A stretch of DNA of 64,000 nucleotides from positions 2,221,740 to 2,285,739 of the forward strand of contig NW_002060947.1 in the NCBI RefSeq assembly GCF_000150275.1, given 5' to 3'. Under the pieces are notes generated by a model. The model did not search any database. It worked only from the letters and a program-made list of their open reading frames with translations, and had not been told where the DNA came from. Positions 56,899 through 64,000 of this stretch are shown here, piece after piece. Source of the DNA: Trichoplax adhaerens (Eukaryota; Placozoa; Uniplacotomia; Trichoplacea; Trichoplacidae). The position numbers were made by a program, and so were the translations under genes. Position 1 is the stretch's first letter, and each line of letters opens with the position of its first letter.

Positions 56899-59800
56899 TC
56901 ACATGCCATTATAAGCTGGACCGCCACCATTTTCAGGCACAACCCAGTTAATATTTTGACTAGGATCTTTGATATCACAGGTTTTACAATGAACGCAATT
57001 CTGAGCATTAATTTGTAAACGGCTACCTCCGTCTTCATTTTGAACAAATTCATAAACACCAGCAGGACAGAAACGTTGTTCAGGGCCATCGAAAATAGTT
57101 AAGTTATGACTGACGGGGACGTCATCATTTCGAAGCGTTAAATGAGCTGGTTGGTCATGCTCATGATTCGTTCCACTTAAGGCAACAGATGAAAGCAGAT
57201 CGAAACTGACCTCATTATCTGGCTTAGGATACTCAATTTTCTTGCACTCGCTACTTGGCTTTAATGATACATGGTCAGGTGTTTTATGTTTCAGTGTCCA
57301 CGGTTCATATCCCTTGGAAATAAAATTTAAAGCACCTGCGAAGATTCCTCCATACATTCCTAAAAATGTATGGCATGAAGGTCGAATATTACGAACTGCA
57401 TAAAGTTCCTTCCAAGCCCAACTCTCTTTAAAGCGTGTTTCATATGAATCTATTTCAATCCCTAAAATAGTGAGAGTTTAAACTTGGATATTTTATCTGA
57501 GACAGATACACCAAGTATTTATAGAGTTACCTGTATCTGAAGAAGCCATATCGTTGGCAATAGCATCAAAAGCACATTCGGCAGCAATTATACCACTCTT
57601 CATAGCGGTATGAGTTCCTTTTAACTTCGGTACATTCATGAAACCAGAACTGCACCCAATTAAAAGGCCCCCTGGAAACGTTAACTTTGGAACTGACTGT
57701 AACGTAGTAGTCCATAGTCACAATTACCAAAGGTACAGCGGTAAAATTCGCTAACTATATTACGAAGCGTCATAAAATTAAATTTACCTGTACGCCACCC
57801 TCATTTAAAGCACGCGCTCCATAGGCAATACGTTTCCCACCTTCAAATATGGGTCTCACAGTTGGGTGTTGCTTAAATCTCTACCGCACATTGTTACAAA
57901 TTTCAAATGAACTCTCTCATTCTATCTATCATTTGTTCAATCAGTGTTTACATATTATATTCACGATTAACAGTCTTTGTCATTACCTGAAACTCCTGAA
58001 AAGGGCTTAGATACGGATTACTGTAATCGAGACCAACCTAAATATTATGTTAGACGGAATTGATTAATACCACGCGAGAATATTATAATCAAGAATGCAA
58101 AATCATAATGTAGTCATGCTACGTGACCAAAAGTTATAGATGATCAACTTAATAGCTAAACTACAACGTAAAATAAAAAAAATACACGTTACAGAGATAA
58201 TAAACTATTAATTATACATAATGCATACCACAAAGCCAACAGCAATCATAGGCGAACCTTCATTTAAATGGTATAAAAATGATCCACCATAAACAGATCG
58301 ATCCTGCAATATGGATAATCAGAACTGTTTTACTAATTCTCGCTAATTTCATAAAGGTATATCCAGTATAATTACGCAAATTACACACGTACTTAAACAA
58401 ATAGCCTACTAATAAAGCAGTTTAAAGATTATTATCATTCGTCCATTAAAAAATTCATGCAATGCCTACCAGCGGCCATCCAAATGTATGCTCAATCCTG
58501 CCAGGTCGCCATTTTTCTGGATTTACTTCCCATAGCTACATTACAAGTTCACATTAAATAAATTTATTTAAATCCTGTATTTTACATTACTTCTATTTTC
58601 ATACCGTACAGTGAATTGAGCTATAATAGTTGATTATAATTATCAGTAGAGATTTACCTCTTTTATACCTATTCCATAAGTTTGGTGCTGACAATCTCTA
58701 CGAAGGTCGAACTGTTTCATAAGCATTTTAGCAAGGTGACCATGACATCCTTCAGCAAATACTGTTAATTTTGCGTGTAGTTCCATTCCCCGTTCAAACG
58801 TGGGCTAAAATTGATGTAAATATTACAACAATTTATAATCGTTATATTAATGCATAGTATCTATAGAACTTAATGACATGGTCCAGTTTTTTACTTTGGG
58901 TGCTCCATCTTTCTGTATTCCTACATCGTTAGTAGCAATCCCTTTAACGCTGCCGTCACTATGATATAATACCTTATGCAAGCAGAACATATCACTCAGA
59001 TTAATTTACGTCTGAACTCGTGCAACATAGCCAATTTATGTACCCGTATCACATACCTCACTAGCTGCATATCCTGGATAAATTTCAACTCCTAGTTCTT
59101 CAGCTTGTTCTCCTAACCATCGAACGAAATTTCCTAAGCGGACAATGTAATTGCCGTGATTATAGATTGGGGTACCTAAAATCGATCATATAAGCATAAA
59201 TTGTGCATCATTTTCATTTATATTAGCATTAAGTTAAAAATGATATCAGTGATAAGTATACAACTATGCTTTGTAGATAGTGCGACAATTACCAGGGATA
59301 ACAGGTATCGAGAAGCGACCTTGCTTGGTTAAAAAAGCGAAATGATCTTCCTTTACAGGTGTGTGCAAAGGTGCCTAAGTGTTATAAAACAAAACGTTGA
59401 TGTAATATTACGTACCTATCAGCTTTCAGTAACTGCAACTTACATTCATCTGCTTCCAATCAGGGAATAATTCATCAAGAGCACGTGGTTCTAAGCAAGC
59501 TCCCGATAAAGTATGTGCACCTGAAACCCAGATTTAGTATGATCTTACTTTTAAGTCACCTATGCTATATCTCGTACTTTCAGTATTACAATCTCAAGTG
59601 ATTTTGAGCTGTTGACAATAAAACTATCATATGCACTCTAATTTTTTACTACAGAATTTTTAACAACCCGGAAGATTGGTAGAATATTAAAATGCTTATG
59701 AAACAGACAACAGGATCAATAAAGTCTACTTACAGACACTGCTCACTTACTGGGTTATACTGTACGCTAGTTTAATTGGAAATAAAGACTGTGTATTATG

Positions 59801-61551
59801 CATGTATAATAATTTGTAGTTTACAGCCTACACCGCTAAGAATGGATATTCTCGCCATATAGAGTAGCTAGATACAGAGCAATTAAAGATATGATCAAGT
59901 AATTGCTCCGTAGGACAAAATTGTAAATTTCTAAATTTTATACTTTGATTTAACGCACCAATTTCTGAAGCTTTTTCAACGACGCATACTCTTAATTCCT
60001 TTCCATTCTGATCAGCTAACTGCTTCAGTTTTATAGCCGTAGTTAGACCAGCTGGTCCAGCACCGACAATAACAACATCAGCTTCATCAGCAACACGCTC
60101 CATGTCAATCTCTGCTCATACCATCAGAGATATTAATCAGTCATTAATCATACTTTATTACATCTAGATGTGTAAAACGTAACATTCGCTGCAATAACAC
60201 GAGGTGCAACAAGATGGGTTATATGTATGATGAATGCATAATACTACCAATGAACACCAATATACATAGTTCTAATAACATAACGCCTACCTGGCATTCT
60301 GTAACATGATGACAAATTGTTGTATCTAAAGTTGAATGATTACGTCTAAGTATACTATCCTAGCAATAATAATTCACGTAATTGAGCCAATACAGAATTC
60401 AAGCAAAATATTAGCAAAGGATTGGTAGCTTTTGATATTATTTTATCAATGTTTTAATTTAATACAAGTGATATCATAATTCATCCCAAAGTTGGCATTG
60501 TAGAACCTCTCTAAAGTTCTAAGTGCTTATTGATACAGGAACTCTACGCCTCACCCATCTTAATTGGCTTAATTTAGTCCAGTACGTACAATATATTTAC
60601 GATTGCCATTACAGTAAAAAGTAGTTACTCATAATTACCTTTCCATCTTTTATCTGTGTTTCGTGGGATTATGGAGTAGTGGGTTGTAATCTTAGACTGT
60701 TTTTCAACTTGGCTGCAATTTCCTCTCCATAATTTGCTCCAATCTGCAGGTTAAATTAATTAATTCTAGTTAGCATTCACGTTTGTAATTCATAAAATCA
60801 CTTTGCTAACCTTACCTTTTTGTGCAATACTTTATATATAATTAATATACTGTATAAGGCGTATACTGTAGTTGCAAACATGTAACACTGAATCTGCCCT
60901 ATGAAGGAAGCATACTATACATACGTATTCTATTTTAAGTATCAACGGAAGTGAAGCAATTACTAGTGTAATCTCACAATATGCACGTCTTTTAATAGTA
61001 AATAACAAATAAGGTGTAAATGCCACGCAAAATCCCATCTAACTATATGAAACTGTACAGCGTACGTATATAGCATATATTAGCGTATATACACTATACA
61101 GTATACTGCAGTATATACGCACATCAGCGTAATAATGCTGATGCAATCGTAGGGATCGATCGCTGTAGCCGAGCAAAGCACTTCTGCAGTACATACAGTC
61201 AATCAGGGAATACTAAAGAGAGAAATTAATGGTCAAGAGTAACACTCGTACCAATGTTTCTACTGAACTGCTTATCAAATCATGATCAAAGCATATCAAA
61301 GCAATTAAATCTATCTAATATATTCTTATAAAATAAATGATAATCTAAAATCTAATCCATAAACCGGTTATGTACTGGTTTCCAATACGTTTACGAAATA
61401 TTAATCTCAAATAGCAGACATTATTTTATCAACATAACCATGTAGAAGTAGCAAAATCGTAGTAATTTTCTTTAAACTGCATATACCTCTTACCTCTACT
61501 CATGCAGCGACTAGCCAAGCCAGGTCTAAGTCTGAATAAATTTCCGGCCAT
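56899..61551 (-). CDS. ETFDH: ETFDH, electron-transfer flavoprotein:ubiquinone oxidoreductase, 14 exons
   Basis: Passes electrons from ETF (fatty-acid and amino-acid oxidation) to ubiquinone in the inner mitochondrial membrane. Exons in translation order: 61551-61494, 60743-60639, 60111-59959, 59520-59444, 59374-59293, 59175-59057, 58972-58895, 58804-58658, 58535-58470, 58303-58229, 58037-57987, 57880-57788, 57696-57531, 57461-56899. The total of 1833 nt gives 610 aa (human 617). The first 36 residues are Arg/Leu/Ser-rich with almost no acid ([15 protein letters not shown]...), a typical mitochondrial presequence. FAD-binding G71-A-G-P-A-G follows, then [38 protein letters not shown] and GLLIGCS. 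The 4Fe-4S ligands are Cys555, 579, 582 and 585, and the protein ends GGGPAYNGM like its animal relatives. All introns are GT-AG. It is head-to-head with EGLN across repeat blocks 5 and 6 and tail-to-tail with CWF19L2. Confidence 0.98.
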
Positions 61552-61599
61552 TTGTCAACAAGCTTCGAAGTTCGAACAGAATGAGGAGTTGCTACCATG

Positions 61600-62465
61600 G
61601 ACAATACAGTATACTGTACTCAGTACCGTATCAAACAGAGATATACTGTACAGTATAAAGTACTGTAGTCTGAAATAGCTCTACAGTACAGTACACTGTA
61701 GAATTTGCAGTCTACAGTACAGTACAGTACAGTACAGTACTACGCTATACCGTATTTTACTGTACAGTATAAAGTACTGTAGTCTGAAATAGCTCTACAG
61801 TACAGTACACTGTAGAATTTGCAGTCTGTACAGTACAGTACAGTACAGTACAGTACTACGCTATACCGTATTTTACTATACTGTACTGTACAGTACTGTA
61901 CAGTTACTGCTACTCTACTGTATTACGGTGGACGAGAACGGCCAATACGTTACATTAAAAACTTGCTTACTGAGCCTTCTGGGCCACCGTACTTGCTCTA
62001 CAGTGCACACAAACCTCATCCACAGCGCGGCGACCAGATACACAGTGCACAAATTTCCTACACAGCGCGGCGCTACAGTACTCCACAAAACCACCTCCAC
62101 GGTGCACCACTGTCTACAGCGCGGTCCTCGTTTTATTTACAACAGTACAGTAGTAAGTAAATTAACTACCGTACAGTATTGCAAGATGCAGGAAGAGTAT
62201 TCTCGGCCACCGTACAGTGTACTGTACAGTAGTATTTGTACAGTACTACTGGCCACTGTAGTATTTGTACAGTATTTGTGTACTGCATTACAGTACTGTA
62301 CACTGTACAGTAGAAGAAGACCTACAGTACAGTACAGTACAGTACTGTACTGTATAGTACTGTAGTGTGTGCTAAGAACTCACGCCAATGAGCGTTGATC
62401 ACTGTACTGTACTGACTGTGCACTCTACTGTACTGTACACTGTACACTGTACAGTAGATCACTAT
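61600..62465. repeat. Flipping (GTACA)n/(TGTAC)n repeat block 5, ETFDH/EGLN gap
   Basis: Largest block of the right half, starting about 50 bp upstream of the ETFDH start codon. It includes pure GTACA runs of five units (near 61711-61740 and 61829-61855), a 115-bp tandem duplication (61645-61876), and a GC-richer stretch at 61980-62130 in which ACAGCGCGG occurs three times (near 62022, 62062, 62116) among CAGTGCAC words. That stretch is the most CpG-rich DNA I noticed in the window. Confidence 0.92.
61645..61876. repeat. Tandem duplication of about 115 bp inside block 5
   Basis: Two near-identical copies (starting 61645 and 61759). Each contains GTCTGAAATAGCTCTACAGT, a GAATTTGCAGTCT segment, a (GTACA) run and CTACGCTATACCGTATTTTA. 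The only visible differences are a small indel at the start of the GTACA run and the copy ends. The identity indicates recent unequal exchange. Confidence 0.9.
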
Positions 62466-62699
62466 CATTTTGATAGAGTACAGCAGGTCATTTTCTGTGA
62501 TCTCGGTGTCATCTAGATTTCTTACCGGCTGGGATTTCTATTCGCCCTTATCCTTTGTCGCATTAATAACCTTACCGTATAGTATCCGGACCAACTTGGA
62601 AGAAGTATCCTAAAGAAAGAAGCTTATTTATTAATTAATGTCCCGTCGCGCTCATGATACTTCGCATACTGTAAATTCAATCAGTACTTACTACAATAT

Positions 62700-63270
62700 T
62701 AGACACAGTCATACTGTACTCAGTACAGTATGATTATGAACAGTGCCAATGTACACTTGTACAGTACAGTACAGTACAGTAGTAACAGTCCTAATTGTTC
62801 TAATCGCGTATACCTGAGTTTTTTCCTTCTATCTCCTGTTCAGCGATCTATTGTAATCCTGCCATCTTTTACTAATAATTTAGTAAGCTTTGCCATATTT
62901 CGATTTACATTTATTCCAACGTAATAATGCTCTACGTAGAAAGTTTTGAATGCCTTGAGGACGGCATTACTGACTGCAAACTCAAACACTGTCACGTTTA
63001 CACACCTATTTACAGTGCTCGCAAGACCATTGATTTTGACTCTAGTGCACGTACAGTACTGTACGTACTGTACTGTAAGACAAACGGGGCACGTACGCAT
63101 TACCGTCTGTAATGACAGGGCATGCACTCTGAACTGTACTACAGTACAGTACAGTATACTGTATGGTCACTACAGCCATGGACTACTGTACTGTACTGTA
63201 CTGTACGTCCCGAGATTTGCAGTACAGTATGTACTGTACAGTACAGTACTGTACTGTAATGTACTGTACG
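62700..63270. repeat. Repeat block 6, immediately upstream of EGLN
   Basis: A looser continuation of block 5 after about 230 bp of ordinary sequence: GTACA runs at 62759-62781, 63045-63076 and 63135-63275. It ends about 160 bp before the EGLN start codon. Confidence 0.85.
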
Positions 63271-63306
63271 GTACGGCCGATCCTTCACTTTTAATTACGG
63301 TCACGT
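62993..63306 (-). promoter_or_regulatory. Four candidate hypoxia-response cores upstream of EGLN
   Basis: CACGT (ACGTG on the minus strand, matching the RCGTG core bound by HIF) occurs at 62993-62997, 63048-63052, 63090-63094 and 63302-63306, 129 to 438 bp before the EGLN ATG, all in the same orientation. Prolyl hydroxylase genes are HIF targets in other animals, so feedback is plausible. Three of the four continue as CACGTAC, a variant of the local GTAC repeat, which weakens the case. Confidence 0.35.
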
Positions 63307-63430
63307 ACATTACGTTTTACTTCAGTTCACTGCATTTGGGGTTCGTGCGAGAGCCGAAACAAAAAGAAAAGAAAATGATTTCTTTTTAGGTTAAGAACGT
63401 TCGTCAGTTAGTCAACTTCTTAATTCCTAA

Positions 63431-64000
63431 ATGGCAAGCTGTAATGAAATTCCTCTTTGTGAATCAGTAACTGATGGGCATTTATTAGTAGACCAGGACG
63501 CCTATTGCTCCTTATGCTTCAAAAAACTTATCAGTGTGAAATGTTCTCTCTGTCAAAGTGCTTATTATTGTAGCAAGGAGCATCAACAATCCCATTGGAA
63601 AATTCATAGAGAGAACTGCATGGATGAACGGAGGCCCAAAATTGGCTGCGATAAAACAGGTTTGGCTCTAGAAAAGACTTGGCAGTTACAGAAGAATGAA
63701 AGATTATCCAATATGGTTGTGAACCAGTTAAATACGAATGGATTTTGTATCATTAATAATTTCCTGGGGAGCAGTTGTAGCACAGAAGTCCTCCAGCAAG
63801 TGTTAAATCTATATCAAAGTGGAGTCTTCAGTAATGGACAGTTAGCTCGTAATGTGTCAGTGAACCGAATTCGTGGGGATAAAATAGCTTGGATTGGAGG
63901 CGATGAACGTGGATGTGAAGCTATTAAATATTTAAGTTCATGCGTGGATTCTCTGATTTCTCGTTGCAACGGACGATTGGGGAATTACATGATAACTGGA
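63431..64000 (+). CDS. EGLN1: HIF prolyl hydroxylase (PHD/EGLN), 5' part, cut by window edge
   Basis: 190 codons, open to the last base. Residues 26-63 form a MYND zinc finger: C26-x2-C29, C38-x2-C41, Y46-C47, H51, H59 and C63, with the KEHQxxxWKxH pattern of EGLN1. After a linker comes the start of the 2-oxoglutarate/Fe(II) dioxygenase domain: NTNGFCIINNFLG, an RIRGDKIAWIGG strand, ERGCEAIKYL and a SLISRCNG helix, as in PHD2. The HxD...H iron site lies beyond the window. PHDs hydroxylate HIF-alpha prolines in an oxygen-dependent way so that VHL can degrade it. The placozoan HIF system is known to have a PHD of this layout, and the protein is the best clue to the host. No intron occurs in the visible 570 bp. 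It is transcribed away from ETFDH across repeat blocks 5 and 6. Confidence 0.95.
   Translation, partial: MASCNEIPLCESVTDGHLLVDQDAYCSLCFKKLISVKCSLCQSAYYCSKEHQQSHWKIHRENCMDERRPKIGCDKTGLALEKTWQLQKNERLSNMVVNQLNTNGFCIINNFLGSSCSTEVLQQVLNLYQSGVFSNGQLARNVSVNRIRGDKIAWIGGDERGCEAIKYLSSCVDSLISRCNGRLGNYMITG

Noticed and set aside
61819-62365. Two plus-strand frames of 113 and 145 codons
   Set aside because: They run through block 5 including its CpG-rich part; composition follows the repeat and no homology is recognised.
62840-63389. Frames of 95 and 147 codons upstream of EGLN
   Set aside because: They overlap block 6 on opposite strands with repeat-derived peptides; a uORF role cannot be excluded, but nothing supports a protein.

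Overview
This window looks like nuclear DNA of a placozoan animal (Trichoplax-like). It is AT-rich and gene-dense. Almost every gene is cut into many short exons (25-500 bp, one of 1416 bp) by introns mostly of 50-900 bp. All proteins are closest to animal families: CEP135, VPS37A, MITD1, VWA3B, and a HIF prolyl hydroxylase that keeps its MYND zinc finger. Gene models were built by hand from splice signals. In every multi-exon model that lies wholly inside the window the exon phases close and the total is a multiple of three. The placozoan assignment is inference; no search was run.

Layout, left to right: thioredoxin (-, 3566-3904); CEP135 (-, 7120-13797, 23 exons); ABCE1 (+, 17114-21484, 21 exons); an unrecognised 133-aa ORF (-, 22629-23030); VPS37A (+, 23735-27933, 15 exons); MITD1 (-, 28932-32602, 7 exons); a 1997-aa VWA3B-like protein (-, 34579-48168, 38 exons); CWF19L2 (+, 50349-56288, 19 exons); ETFDH (-, 56899-61551, 14 exons); and the 5' part of EGLN/PHD (+, 63431 to the window edge).

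The most unusual structure is a family of orientation-flipping, period-5 palindromic repeats, (GTACA)n switching to (TGTAC)n. They form blocks of a few hundred bp at about 560-1420, 16060-16520, 23425-23625, 49530-50205, 61600-62465 and 62700-63270. Apart from the first, every block lies in a head-to-head gap between divergently transcribed genes, and all four such gaps have one. The three tail-to-tail gaps and the two tandem gaps have none. This suggests a promoter-associated element rather than a random satellite. Several blocks also carry unique 'core' segments repeated with them.

Functionally this is mostly housekeeping: ribosome recycling (ABCE1), spliceosome disassembly (CWF19L2), mitochondrial electron transfer (ETFDH), redox (thioredoxin) and oxygen sensing (EGLN). 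There is also a centriole gene (CEP135), a probable cilium-related gene (VWA3B) and two adjacent ESCRT-pathway genes (VPS37A and MITD1, tail to tail). No tRNA, rRNA, transposase or CRISPR array was recognised.
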